Below, one piece after another: positions 27,183 to 35,915 of a stretch of DNA of 58,584 bases. This stretch comes from JAVWIF01 sp036639635. Its GTDB lineage: Bacteria; Bacillota_I; Bacilli_A; Erysipelotrichales; Erysipelotrichaceae. The position numbers were made by a program, and so were the translations under genes. The first letter of the stretch is position 1, and each line of letters starts with the position of its first letter. Location of the stretch: positions 1 to 58,584 of the forward strand of contig JAVWIF010000006.1 in assembly GCA_036639635.1 (NCBI GenBank). Reading direction: 5' to 3'. The notes beneath the pieces were generated by a model, which was not told the origin of the DNA, did not search any database, and saw only the letters and a list, made by a program, of their open reading frames with translations.

Positions 27183-28874
27183 ATGAAATTAAGTAATAGT
27201 TATTTTTATACAATAAGAGAAAATGCTAAAGATGAAGATAGTACAAGTGGAAATTTATTAGTGCGTAGTGGGATGATCAAAAAAACAAGTAGTGGGATTT
27301 ATATGATCATGCCTATGGGAAAACGTGTATTAAAGAAGATTGAAGATATCGTTCGTGATGAAATGGATAAGAGTGGTGCACAAGAGTTATTAATGCCTGC
27401 TTTAATACCTGAGGAAATATATGAGAAATCAGGAAGACGTGCAGCGTTTGGTTCGAATATGTTTGCGCTTAAAGATCGTTATCAAAAAAACTATGTGTTA
27501 GGACCAACACATGAAGAGTTATTTACGATGGCTGCTATGATGAAAGGAAGTTCTTATAAAGACTTTCCATTTAATTTATATCAAATACAAACGAAGTTTC
27601 GTGATGAAACACGTCCTCGCTATGGCTTAATCCGTGTACGTGAGTTTTTGATGAAAGATGCGTATAGTTTCGATGTTGATGAAAACAGCTTGCATACGTC
27701 TTATATGAAGATGTTCCATGCATATGAGAGAATTATGAAACGTTGTGACTTAACTTATAAGATTGTACAAGCAGATAGCGGAGCTATGGGAGGAAGTTTA
27801 TCAGAAGAGTTCCAAGCATTAAGTGCTATTGGAGAAGATGTTGTAGTTTCTTGTGATGCTTGCGATTTCTCTAGTAATTTAGAAATTACTGAGGTAGTTG
27901 ATACAAGCAGCGCTTGTCTTGATGAAGAACTAAGCAATGAATTAGTTGAGACACGCAATGCGAAAACAATTGAAGATGTAGCAAACTTCTTCCATAAAAG
28001 TGCGAACGATTTTGTGAAAACTTTATTATATAATGTAGATGGAAAAATCGTTGCTTTCCTATTAAAAGGAAATCGTGAATTAAATGAAACCAAAGCTTTA
28101 AAACTATTAAAAGCCAATGAGATGGAACTTGCTAGTTTTGAAGAAGTAGAACGTGTAAGCCATGCCAAAGTTGGGTTTGCAGGACCTATCGGCTTAGATT
28201 GTCCAATCTATATGGATCGTGAAATTACGCATATGAAAAATTTTATCGTAGGAGCAAATAAGACTGATTATCATGTAATTAATGTAAACTTAAAAGATTT
28301 TAAAGTAGAAGCTATTGAAGACTTAGCCCAAGTGCATGATGGAGATATCTGTCCAAAGTGTGGAAAACCATTATCCTTTGCGAAAGGGATTGAAGTAGGA
28401 AATACCTTTAAACTTGGTACAAAATATGCAGAGAGTTTAGGATTAGAATATTTAGATGCGAACAATACATTACATCTCGTACAGATGGGATGTTATGGGT
28501 TTGGCTTAGAACGTTGTATGGCAAGTATTGTTGAGCAACACAACGATGAAGCGGGGATTGTATGGCCTATGGAAGTTGCACCTTATCAAGTGGCACTTGT
28601 GATTGTATCACTTAAAGATGAAGAACAAGTACGAGTGGCAAACGAGCTATATGAAACCTTAAAAAGCAAAGGAATTGATGTCATACTAGATGATCGTAAT
28701 GAACGCGTTGGTGTGAAGTTCAAAGATATGGAATTAATAGGTATTCCTTATCGTATTACCATTGGACGCGGAATAAGTGAAGGTAATGTTGAGTTTAGAG
28801 AGCGTAACGCTAGTGAAAATGAAAATGTTAAAGTTGATGAAATAGTAGAATACGTTTTAAATAAGCTAAAATAA
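27183..28874 (+). CDS. proS: Prolyl-tRNA synthetase (bacterial type, with editing insertion)
   Basis: A 563-aa class II synthetase charging tRNA-Pro. Class II motifs are visible: PALIPEE, FRDETRPRYGLIRVREFLMKDAYSF, and GFGLERCMAS. A YbaK-like editing domain (about residues 220-390) that hydrolyses Ala-tRNA-Pro is inserted between motifs 2 and 3, as in the bacterial ProS type. The C-terminal anticodon-binding domain runs from about 465. RBS GAGGAG. Last gene of the unit with the two U32 proteins. Confidence 0.97.
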   Translation: MKLSNSYFYTIRENAKDEDSTSGNLLVRSGMIKKTSSGIYMIMPMGKRVLKKIEDIVRDEMDKSGAQELLMPALIPEEIYEKSGRRAAFGSNMFALKDRYQKNYVLGPTHEELFTMAAMMKGSSYKDFPFNLYQIQTKFRDETRPRYGLIRVREFLMKDAYSFDVDENSLHTSYMKMFHAYERIMKRCDLTYKIVQADSGAMGGSLSEEFQALSAIGEDVVVSCDACDFSSNLEITEVVDTSSACLDEELSNELVETRNAKTIEDVANFFHKSANDFVKTLLYNVDGKIVAFLLKGNRELNETKALKLLKANEMELASFEEVERVSHAKVGFAGPIGLDCPIYMDREITHMKNFIVGANKTDYHVINVNLKDFKVEAIEDLAQVHDGDICPKCGKPLSFAKGIEVGNTFKLGTKYAESLGLEYLDANNTLHLVQMGCYGFGLERCMASIVEQHNDEAGIVWPMEVAPYQVALVIVSLKDEEQVRVANELYETLKSKGIDVILDDRNERVGVKFKDMELIGIPYRITIGRGISEGNVEFRERNASENENVKVDEIVEYVLNKLK

Positions 28875-28884
28875 GTAAATAATA

Positions 28885-28959
28885 AAGAAAGACAAAGCCA
28901 CTAAAATGTAAATTTTTACATTTTATGAAAATATTACAATTTGTCTTTCTTATTTTTTC
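28885..28959 (+). terminator. Large nested terminator after proS
   Basis: AAGAAAGACAA-type left arm (28886-28896) pairs with TTTGTCTTTCTT (28940-28951) and encloses a second hairpin AAAATGTAAA/TTTACATTTT (28903-28925). A long T-rich tail follows. Confidence 0.75.
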
Positions 28960-29039
28960 TTTTTGTAGTATAATAAACAACGATAGGGTTGCGTACCCTT
29001 TATTTTATATTCATTTTTGGATATTGGAAGGAGCATATT

Positions 29040-30740
29040 ATGAAAGAAACGTTGTATTTGAATAGCGAATTAGCAATTTTAAACTATAGTGCAGGATATG
29101 CACATACAGGGGATGAATTATTAAATTCTTCTACGTTTAGTAATTATGTACAAAATTATTTAGATTATTTAAAAAAGGAAGATGATGATTTATATTTTTA
29201 TGCAATTAATGGGAAAACACCACGTGAAGCAACATTTGAAATATTAAAATTATTTCGGATGTTACGTGTATTTAAAGTAGATGAAATAGAATCTGCATAT
29301 TTAAACGATAAAGCAAAATTGTTAGAATTTGTTGAAGAAATGTATAACTTTTGGAAAAAACACCAACGTTTTTCTGTCATGTCTACAGGACAAGGAAGTG
29401 GAATGCAAGTTTTAAGTTTTGTTGTAGCAGACTCAAACTTTAACACGTTAATACTTTCTCTATATCGTAATATTGAAGAACAGATCATGGGTAGAAAGAA
29501 TCGTGTATATCGTCAGTTACAAGCAGGAACAAATGCGAGTATTGCGGTTCGCAAAAATAAATCATTTAAATTATCTGCAAAATATGAAAAACTTAAAAAC
29601 ATTGAATTCATTGAATCTGTGATGTTAAGAACACCAATGATTCTACATCCTAAATCTAATAAACGTGTTGGTATGTTTGAAGAAACGGAAGCAAATCCAA
29701 TTGATAAATTTAGCGGAACACCAGATGAATGGTTCTGCTATCCTTGTAAAATTGGAACTTTATTAGCATTCATTTATTTTCATCGTGATTTTATTTCATC
29801 TGCAGTTTCTTTAGCAAACTTATTTGAATTAGCAAATGTTGATGAATGTCGTAAAAAACCGGATTTGATTTGTTTATTTGGAAATGAAGATGGAGAAGAT
29901 GCAACAACGTTCCATTATGACGCTAAAGATGATGTTTGGGTTGGATGCGTTAGTTACAATGAACGTATTGAATACTTTGGATACTTAAAGAAAATGTCAT
30001 TAACACTTCATAACGTTAGAAAAATGCAAAAAGGTTGGTTACCAATTCATGGAGCCTTTGTAAATATTACGTTAAAGAGTGGTAAACGCAAAGGAATTAT
30101 GTTAATGGGTGACTCTGGTGCTGGTAAATCAGAATCTATTGAAGCTTTAAAAGTTGCTGGAAAAGATGTTATTAAAGATATTGAAGTGGTATTTGATGAT
30201 ATGGGAACCATTCATCTTGAAGATGGTATTCCTTATGGACAAGGTAGTGAAATTGGAGCCTTCATTCGTTTAGATGATTTAGATCCAGGTACTCCTTATC
30301 GTGATATGGACCGTTCAATCTTTATGAATCCAGAATCTAGTACCAATGCACGTGTTATTACACCAGCGGCTCCTTACGAAGTAGTAGCTACGAATCATCG
30401 TATTGATTTATTCGCTTATGCTAATAATTATGATGACAAATTAGGATTACATGTATTTGACACAATTGATGAAGCAATAGATACTTGTAAAGAAGGAAAA
30501 CGTATGGCAAAAGGTACTACACAAGAAGTTGGTATCTCAACAACATACTTTGCGAATCCTTTTGGACCAATGCAACAACAAGATATTTGTGAACCATTAA
30601 TTTATCAAATGTTTAAATCTTTAAAAGAAACAAATGTTGTAATTGGAGAAATCTATACACATTTAGGATTAGATAAAGAAAACCGTGATGGTATTAATAA
30701 AGCAGCGATGGAACTTTTAGACTTTATTGAAAAAGATTAA
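29040..30740 (+). CDS. PEP carboxykinase/HprK-fold P-loop protein, PEPCK-like
   Basis: A 566-aa protein with a Walker A motif GDSGAGKSES near residue 357, preceded by GWLPIHGAFVNITL and followed by DIEVVFDDMG, the layout of the HprK/PEPCK kinase fold. It is similar in size to ATP-PEPCK (about 530-570), but lacks the usual PEPCK phrase GTGKTTLS and I could not align the metal and oxaloacetate ligands. It might be a diverged PEPCK or a different P-loop kinase. ATG 29040 follows GGAAGGAG; upstream codons are unlikely. A short hairpin AGGGT/ACCCT (28985-28999) and TATAAT (28969-28974) lie in its leader region. Monocistronic. Confidence 0.6.
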   Translation: MKETLYLNSELAILNYSAGYAHTGDELLNSSTFSNYVQNYLDYLKKEDDDLYFYAINGKTPREATFEILKLFRMLRVFKVDEIESAYLNDKAKLLEFVEEMYNFWKKHQRFSVMSTGQGSGMQVLSFVVADSNFNTLILSLYRNIEEQIMGRKNRVYRQLQAGTNASIAVRKNKSFKLSAKYEKLKNIEFIESVMLRTPMILHPKSNKRVGMFEETEANPIDKFSGTPDEWFCYPCKIGTLLAFIYFHRDFISSAVSLANLFELANVDECRKKPDLICLFGNEDGEDATTFHYDAKDDVWVGCVSYNERIEYFGYLKKMSLTLHNVRKMQKGWLPIHGAFVNITLKSGKRKGIMLMGDSGAGKSESIEALKVAGKDVIKDIEVVFDDMGTIHLEDGIPYGQGSEIGAFIRLDDLDPGTPYRDMDRSIFMNPESSTNARVITPAAPYEVVATNHRIDLFAYANNYDDKLGLHVFDTIDEAIDTCKEGKRMAKGTTQEVGISTTYFANPFGPMQQQDICEPLIYQMFKSLKETNVVIGEIYTHLGLDKENRDGINKAAMELLDFIEKD

Positions 30741-30747
30741 GTATATT

Positions 30748-30777
30748 ACCTTATAGAGCAATCTATGAGGTTTTTTT
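30748..30777 (+). terminator. Terminator of the PEPCK-like gene
   Basis: ACCTTATAGA (30748-30757) pairs with TCTATGAGGT (30762-30771) with one G-T pair, then T7. Confidence 0.8.
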
Positions 30778-30783
30778 GTATAT

Positions 30784-30829
30784 TCTACAACTCAACAATA
30801 CTTGTTTATAATTTGTATACAAATTATAA
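30784..30829. promoter_or_regulatory. Promoter with a perfect 24-bp palindromic operator, threonine dehydratase operon
   Basis: TCTACA (30784-30789) and TATAAT (30807-30812) are 17 bp apart. The -10 lies inside a perfect 24-bp palindrome (30806-30829) centred on GTATAC, core TTGTATACAA. The core resembles GntR-type operators (TnGTnnACnA). A related half, GTATCCAAAT, follows at 30835-30844. A repressor bound here would block the -10. No GntR gene is in the window. Confidence 0.6.
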
Positions 30830-30915
30830 GATATGTATCCAAATAGTAGAAAAATAGCTTTTCAAATATGTTAAATGGTTGTAAAATAAAAAGAGATATA
30901 TATAGGGAGGCTATT

Positions 30916-32115
30916 ATGGATTATACAATGATTGAAGATGCAGCAAGAGTATTACAAGACGTTATTTCAAAAACACCAATTGTTCATGCGGATAAGATAC
31001 ATCCTAATTTGTGGATAAAGGCTGAAAACTTACAACGTACAGGAGCTTTTAAACTTCGTGGTGCTTATTATAAATTAGCATCTTTAAGTGAAGAGGAAAA
31101 AAGCAAGGGTGTCATTGGTGCGAGTGCTGGTAATCATGCACAAGGTGTTGCTTATGCTTGTATGAAAATGGGGATTGAAGGTACGATTGTAATGCCAAAG
31201 ACGGCTCCTTTATCTAAAATAGAGGCAACACGTGCTTATGGTGTGAACGTAGAGTTACAAGGAGATACTTTTAATGATGCATATGAATACGCTAAGAACT
31301 TGCAAAGTATTACACAAGCTATTTTTATAGAACCTTTTAATGATGAAGAAGTGATGGCTGGACAAGGAACGATTGGACAAGAAATCATTGAAAAAATGCC
31401 TGATGTGGATACAGTATTGGTACCAATTGGGGGAGGTGGCTTATGTAGTGGTATAGCACTTGCTATAAAAACATTAAAACCTAGTTGTCGTGTCATTGGC
31501 GTACAGGCAGCCAATGCGCCTAGTATGCAACGCTCTCTTGAACAACAAAAAATTATTAAATTAGAAAATGTCGCAACAATTGCAGATGGAATAGCAGTAA
31601 AATCACCTGGTACTCTTACGTTTGATATGTGTTCAAAATACGTAGATGAAGTAGTATGTGTAAGTGAAGAAGAAATTGCGGCTGCTATTTTGATGTTACT
31701 AGAAAAAATGAAAATGGTTGCTGAAGGAGCAGGAGCTGTAGCCATTGCAGCAGCCATGTTCCATAAAGTGGACCTGATAAACCATAAATGTGTAGCAGTC
31801 TTATCTGGTGGAAATATCGATGTGAATCTATTATCAAAGATAATCGATTTAGGACTAGTAAAAACTGGAAGAAAAGCTGTGATTAATATGAATGTGACAG
31901 ATAAACCAGGGAATTTATCAAGAATGTTAGAAATCATTTCTTGTACAGGAGCAAATATTCTATCCGTAAATCATAATCGTATCCAAAATGGTATTTTATT
32001 TAATCAATGTCGCGTTGGTGTTGTAATAGAAACAAATGATAAAGCACATATAGAAAGTGTTTTAACTAAATTGAGTGAAAATGGTTATGAAGCACATTTG
32101 GTAGAGCATGTTTAA
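30916..32115 (+). CDS. ilvA: Threonine ammonia-lyase (threonine dehydratase) with ACT domain
   Basis: A 399-aa PLP enzyme converting threonine to 2-oxobutyrate and ammonia. The PLP lysine is in RTGAFKLRGAYYK near residue 48; a glycine-rich phosphate-binding loop GGGGLCSG follows. Residues about 325-399 form a single ACT-type regulatory domain (MNVTDKPGNLSRMLEIIS), the size class of the roughly 400-aa IlvA/TdcB form. ATG 30916 has AGGGAGG upstream. The next gene starts 8 bp inside its end. With a palindromic operator at its promoter and no isoleucine genes nearby, a catabolic role is as likely as a biosynthetic one. Confidence 0.93.
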   Translation: MDYTMIEDAARVLQDVISKTPIVHADKIHPNLWIKAENLQRTGAFKLRGAYYKLASLSEEEKSKGVIGASAGNHAQGVAYACMKMGIEGTIVMPKTAPLSKIEATRAYGVNVELQGDTFNDAYEYAKNLQSITQAIFIEPFNDEEVMAGQGTIGQEIIEKMPDVDTVLVPIGGGGLCSGIALAIKTLKPSCRVIGVQAANAPSMQRSLEQQKIIKLENVATIADGIAVKSPGTLTFDMCSKYVDEVVCVSEEEIAAAILMLLEKMKMVAEGAGAVAIAAAMFHKVDLINHKCVAVLSGGNIDVNLLSKIIDLGLVKTGRKAVINMNVTDKPGNLSRMLEIISCTGANILSVNHNRIQNGILFNQCRVGVVIETNDKAHIESVLTKLSENGYEAHLVEHV

Positions 32116-32575
32116 AATACTAATTGACGCTGATGGTTGTCCAGTTGTAGAAGAAAGTATAGATATTGGAGAGTTCTATAATATACCAGTAGTTATCGTT
32201 GCGGATAGTTCCCATGTTTTTGCATATGAAGGAGTAGAAACAATTATCTGTGATAAAGGTAAAGATCGTGCAGATTTTGTGCTCTTGCAAAAAGTAAATA
32301 AAAATGATATTGTAGTAACGCAGGATTATGGATTGGCAACACTTGTATTAAGTCGCCAAGCATATCCTATTTCGCAAAATGGGTTACGCTATAGCGATGA
32401 CAATATTGACGCACTCTTGTTAAGCAGACATCAAGGATCAATTGCGCGTAAACATAAAAAATATGGGTCTCCTATGAAAAAGCGAACAAGTGAAGACGAT
32501 GCACGCTTTATAACAAGCTTGCGTGCACTTGTATTACAAATACTGGAGAGTAATGATGATAAAGATTTCCTATGA
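32108..32575 (+). CDS. YaiI/YqxD (UPF0178, DUF188) family protein
   Basis: A 155-aa protein of a widespread family with a PIN-like fold and unknown function. Typical phrases are ILIDADGCPV at the start, VVIVADSSH, VTQDYGLA and GSPMKKRTSEDDARF. The ATG overlaps the last 8 bp of the upstream dehydratase gene, indicating translational coupling, and its end overlaps the next gene by 20 bp. Confidence 0.9.
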   Translation: MFKILIDADGCPVVEESIDIGEFYNIPVVIVADSSHVFAYEGVETIICDKGKDRADFVLLQKVNKNDIVVTQDYGLATLVLSRQAYPISQNGLRYSDDNIDALLLSRHQGSIARKHKKYGSPMKKRTSEDDARFITSLRALVLQILESNDDKDFL

Positions 32576-33365
32576 ACAAATGATGAAACAATTGGCTACC
32601 ATGAGCAAAGAAGATATAAATGAACATCTTAAGCAATTAGGATGTTCTTTATCATATGATATGATCGTTGAACGTCTAACACTTACCTATAACGATTTAG
32701 AAGTAGCAGATAATATTTTTCACAATGATCCTATTCATGATGATCAAAGTAGTGTGCCAAAATCATTCATTGATGAAGTCGTATTAGAAATAGCCCAAAG
32801 AGAATCATTTCCATTTATTCATTATGGCTTAATTTCTTCAACAATCTATGATATAATAGAAAAACATCAGTGTGATATGGTAGATGCTATGCTTCAACAA
32901 TACACGTATCTATTTAAGCTTGCTAAAAATTTTCAGTTAACTAGCTTAGAAGGACTTGTATACCAAATCAATGATGGTGTAGATATGTTAAGTGCAACAA
33001 TTTTTCTATTAGATGAAGCAATGAAAAAAGCAAGAAACGAAGTGAAGTATTATAAAGAAATTATTTCTTTTGTTGAAAAGTTCTTGCATACATTCACAAA
33101 AACAAGTGATATGTTTAAACTTAGTTTGCAATTTGAAATGGCACAAGCATATATTGCTATGAAGTCAAAAAAAGGAGAACAGTTATTTCTTGCTCTTTTA
33201 AAAAGTAGTAACGATGTAACTGAAGTTGTATTACATTATGCACTATCATACATAGATGATGATGAAAAAAAAGCAATGAGAATAATAAAACGATATCGCT
33301 CTTTATTAGATAAAGAAAGTGATTCATATGAAACAATACAAGAATTAATAAAGGATTATGAATAA
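32556..33365 (+). CDS. Hypothetical helical protein, 270 aa (DUF3196-like)
   Basis: A soluble, almost entirely alpha-helical protein, with repeats of helix pairs in residues 70-260 suggesting a TPR-like solenoid. It resembles proteins of unknown function known mainly from Mollicutes and Erysipelotrichia, though the family name is from memory. Of two adjacent ATGs (32553, 32556), the second is 7 nt from GGAG and is preferred. It lies in a four-gene unit between the YaiI-like protein and an amidase, suggesting cotranscription. Confidence 0.65.
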   Translation: MIKISYEQMMKQLATMSKEDINEHLKQLGCSLSYDMIVERLTLTYNDLEVADNIFHNDPIHDDQSSVPKSFIDEVVLEIAQRESFPFIHYGLISSTIYDIIEKHQCDMVDAMLQQYTYLFKLAKNFQLTSLEGLVYQINDGVDMLSATIFLLDEAMKKARNEVKYYKEIISFVEKFLHTFTKTSDMFKLSLQFEMAQAYIAMKSKKGEQLFLALLKSSNDVTEVVLHYALSYIDDDEKKAMRIIKRYRSLLDKESDSYETIQELIKDYE

Positions 33366-33378
33366 AAGAGGTGAGTAT

Positions 33379-34110
33379 ATGAAACGTAATTTTGTCCAAA
33401 AACATTTAATATTGTGTAGCTTAATAATCTTCTGTTTTGTCTTTATTCCTAGCATCCAAGATTCTTATGGACAAGCAAAAAGTGATGACATAAGTGTAAA
33501 AGTGGAAGAAAAGAAAGAAGTAATTAATAAAAAAACCGTTGTGATTGATGCAGGTCATGGTGGTTATGATGGTGGTAGCGAAAGTCGAACAAATTCAGAA
33601 ATCATAGAAAAGAACATTGCATTAGATGTCTCTTTAAAAATTGGTGCTTATTTAGAAAAGCATAATATCAATGTAGTTTACACACGCACTAGTGATAGTG
33701 TTTCATGGTCAGAGAATAATGCCGAAGATTTAATAGCGCGCTCAAATATCGCAAATAATGCGAACGCAAACTGTTTTGTATCGATTCATACAAATTATTC
33801 AGAGGATGACCAAGATCAAGTAAAAGGAAATGAAGTTTGGTTGCGTTATACAAATGATGATAACATAAAACTTGCGAGCGCAATAAATGATGAATTAAGT
33901 AAGCTAACATATACAGAAAATAGAGGATTAAAAGATGAAGCAATCTCTCCTTTATCCCTTCTTCGTTTCAATAAAATGCCAAGTGTGTTAATTGAACTTG
34001 GATTCTTATCACATCGCGGTGATACAGAAGCATTATCATCTTCAAGTATTCAAACACAAATTGCAACAAGTATTGGAAATGGTATTTTATCTTCTTTAGA
34101 AGGTAAATAG
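33379..34110 (+). CDS. N-acetylmuramoyl-L-alanine amidase (Amidase_3), secreted
   Basis: A 243-aa zinc amidase. A signal peptide or anchor helix (about 8-32) precedes a linker and the catalytic domain: DAGHGGYDGG, SIHTNYS, and the final ELGFLSHRGD. It is the paralogue of the amidase at 16871, with the same overall length, but here the catalytic motif reads ELGF instead of ETGF. ATG 33379 has AGAGGTGA upstream; the open frame's earlier ATG (33358) overlaps the preceding stop. Confidence 0.9.
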   Translation: MKRNFVQKHLILCSLIIFCFVFIPSIQDSYGQAKSDDISVKVEEKKEVINKKTVVIDAGHGGYDGGSESRTNSEIIEKNIALDVSLKIGAYLEKHNINVVYTRTSDSVSWSENNAEDLIARSNIANNANANCFVSIHTNYSEDDQDQVKGNEVWLRYTNDDNIKLASAINDELSKLTYTENRGLKDEAISPLSLLRFNKMPSVLIELGFLSHRGDTEALSSSSIQTQIATSIGNGILSSLEGK

Positions 34111-34111
34111 A

Positions 34112-34140
34112 TTTACATTGAAACGCTAATGTATTATAAT
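34112..34140 (+). promoter_or_regulatory. Promoter of the Bax-inhibitor-like gene
   Basis: TTTACA (34112-34117) and consensus TATAAT (34135-34140) with ideal 17-bp spacing. Confidence 0.8.
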
Positions 34141-34163
34141 ATAAAAAAGACGGAGGTACTTAT

Positions 34164-34859
34164 ATGAATCATAATGAAAATTATTTAGAGCCCGAATATA
34201 CAACAACATTAGAAAAACATTCTTTACGAACTTTTGGGTGGCTGACACTAGGATTATTTATAACAAGTGCTGTTGCTTTCTTGTTATCTGTAAGTAAGCT
34301 TACGTATGTTTTATATGATAATCCATTCATACCTGTGATTTTAATCTTTTCTCAACTTGGTGTTTGTATTACATTAGGTGTACGTGTTAAGAAAATGAAA
34401 CCAACAACTGCAAAAATATTGTTTATTGTGTATTCTGTGCTAACTGGTATTACATTTTCTGCTATTGGACTTTTATATACGAATGCAACGATTGCTTTAG
34501 CATTCTTGATGACTACAATATATTTTGGTAGTTTAGTATTTATTGGATTTACGACAAAAATGAATTTATTGCGTTTTGGGCCTATTATCTTTGCTTCTTT
34601 ATTCTCTTTAATTTTGGTGGAATTAATCATGATGTTTATGGGCGCAAATACAGATACGATGTTATTTTCTGCAATTGGATTACTTATCTTTACTGCATTA
34701 ACAGCTTATGATGCACAAAAAATGAAAGCATTATATACGAAATATGAAGGTGATGAAACGATGTTACGTCGTTTATCAATTTATTCAGCATTTGATTTAT
34801 ATTTAGATTTCATTAATATTTTCTTATATATCTTACAATTTATAGGTGAAAAAGATTAA
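34164..34859 (+). CDS. Bax inhibitor-1 / YccA family membrane protein
   Basis: A 231-aa protein with seven predicted membrane segments and a short acidic N-terminal tail. The last part, FTALTAYDAQKMKALY...FDLYLDFINIFLYILQF, is the BI-1 family signature, including conserved Asp residues of the proton/calcium site. Bacterial homologues (YetJ, YccA) act as pH-dependent calcium leak channels or FtsH modulators. Own promoter and terminator. Confidence 0.92.
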   Translation: MNHNENYLEPEYTTTLEKHSLRTFGWLTLGLFITSAVAFLLSVSKLTYVLYDNPFIPVILIFSQLGVCITLGVRVKKMKPTTAKILFIVYSVLTGITFSAIGLLYTNATIALAFLMTTIYFGSLVFIGFTTKMNLLRFGPIIFASLFSLILVELIMMFMGANTDTMLFSAIGLLIFTALTAYDAQKMKALYTKYEGDETMLRRLSIYSAFDLYLDFINIFLYILQFIGEKD

Positions 34860-34877
34860 TTATTTGTTTTCAATCAA

Positions 34878-34911
34878 AAAAAGCAACAATTCTATATGGA
34901 TTGTTGCTTTT
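34878..34911. terminator. Bidirectional terminator between convergent genes
   Basis: AAAAGCAACAAT (34879-34890) pairs with ATTGTTGCTTTT (34900-34911), loop 9 nt. A and T flanks let it serve both the BI-1 gene and the DUF4438 gene. Confidence 0.82.
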
Positions 34912-34938
34912 ATTTTCGTTTCTTTGTTAATGTATTAT

Positions 34939-35799
34939 CTATTCTATACCAAGATAGTTAGCAATATTAGCTTGCTCATTAAAGATAGGTTTTATGTTGC
35001 TTGTTTTACTAGTTAAAATAACGGCAACACCTGGCCCATGTCCACTTGTAAAGGAATCAGAATGTACGATAACACCGACAGATATTGCACCTTTTAAGTA
35101 ATGTGGTCCATAGTGGTTGTCATGATCGTTTATCATGACAAGATCACCAAATTTTAAAGTATCAATATGAAACTCTTTGTTTGCTTCTTTGTCTTGTGTC
35201 ATGATGTCATAATCACCAAGCATGGTAGTAGCGCTTCCTAATCCACTTCCCATAAGATAGGCAGGGATTTGGCAAACAACTGGTATTTCTAGTCCTTCAT
35301 TTGTTTCTTTAATACCAAGCTTTTCAAATAAGTCTGGATCAATATTCATAACATGAATATCTTCGTGTTCTATTAATTTTAGTCCTTGACCGAATGCTTT
35401 AATCATTACTTTGTCATCACTTGTCATTAGATCTAAGGTATCTTTTTCAAAATATACCATGACATGATCAATTCCACCGTGCTTTCCACTCACATAACCG
35501 ACATGTCCTTTGGCATCCCCACTTATAATCTTGGCTTTATTTCCAATACAGGCAAAAGCTTGTAAAGCATTGTTTTCTTTATCCACTGGGTTCTTTAAGC
35601 TAACCCCTGGTTCTACATGATCACCAGCAATCCCCATACAAGAATCTCCGATTTTATAATTATAAGTAATCCCTCCTACTGACATTGCAATTCTTCCCAT
35701 ACCATCATAACCAACACGATATGCACTAGCGGCCATACCTGGATGATCAACTTTTCCTTGTACGCTCATCATCACTAATTTTTCTTTATTTAATTTCAT
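34939..35799 (-). CDS. DUF4438 family protein
   Basis: A 286-aa soluble protein. It is rich in Gly and His-containing turns (KGHVGYVSGKHGG, NDHDNHYGPHYLKGA, SGHGPGVAV), the features I associate with the DUF4438 family, whose structure is known from Thermotoga but whose function is not. The conserved His/Asp groups suggest a metal-binding or hydrolytic site. RBS GGAGGAG; single gene. Confidence 0.8.
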   Translation of the reverse strand: MKLNKEKLVMMSVQGKVDHPGMAASAYRVGYDGMGRIAMSVGGITYNYKIGDSCMGIAGDHVEPGVSLKNPVDKENNALQAFACIGNKAKIISGDAKGHVGYVSGKHGGIDHVMVYFEKDTLDLMTSDDKVMIKAFGQGLKLIEHEDIHVMNIDPDLFEKLGIKETNEGLEIPVVCQIPAYLMGSGLGSATTMLGDYDIMTQDKEANKEFHIDTLKFGDLVMINDHDNHYGPHYLKGAISVGVIVHSDSFTSGHGPGVAVILTSKTSNIKPIFNEQANIANYLGIE

Positions 35800-35826
35800 C
35801 TGAACTCCTCCTGTATTTATACGTGT

Positions 35827-35855
35827 ATTATACCAATATTTTCATGAAAAGTTAA
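35827..35855 (-). promoter_or_regulatory. Promoter of the DUF4438 gene
   Basis: Minus strand TTAACT (35850-35855) and TATAAT (35827-35832), 17 bp apart. Confidence 0.65.
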
Positions 35856-35885
35856 GGTATAAACATATAGAGTTCGCATAGGATA

Positions 35886-35894
35886 TGATATAAT
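35886..35894 (+). promoter_or_regulatory. Extended -10 promoter of the aspartic protease gene
   Basis: TGATATAAT is a perfect TGnTATAAT extended -10. No good -35 is visible, as is usual for this promoter type. Confidence 0.6.
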
Positions 35895-35915
35895 ACTAAA
35901 CGAGGTGATATAAAT

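Noticed and set aside
31236..31937. 233-codon open frame on the minus strand inside threonine dehydratase
   Set aside because: Shadow of a certain gene, without RBS or recognisable motifs.
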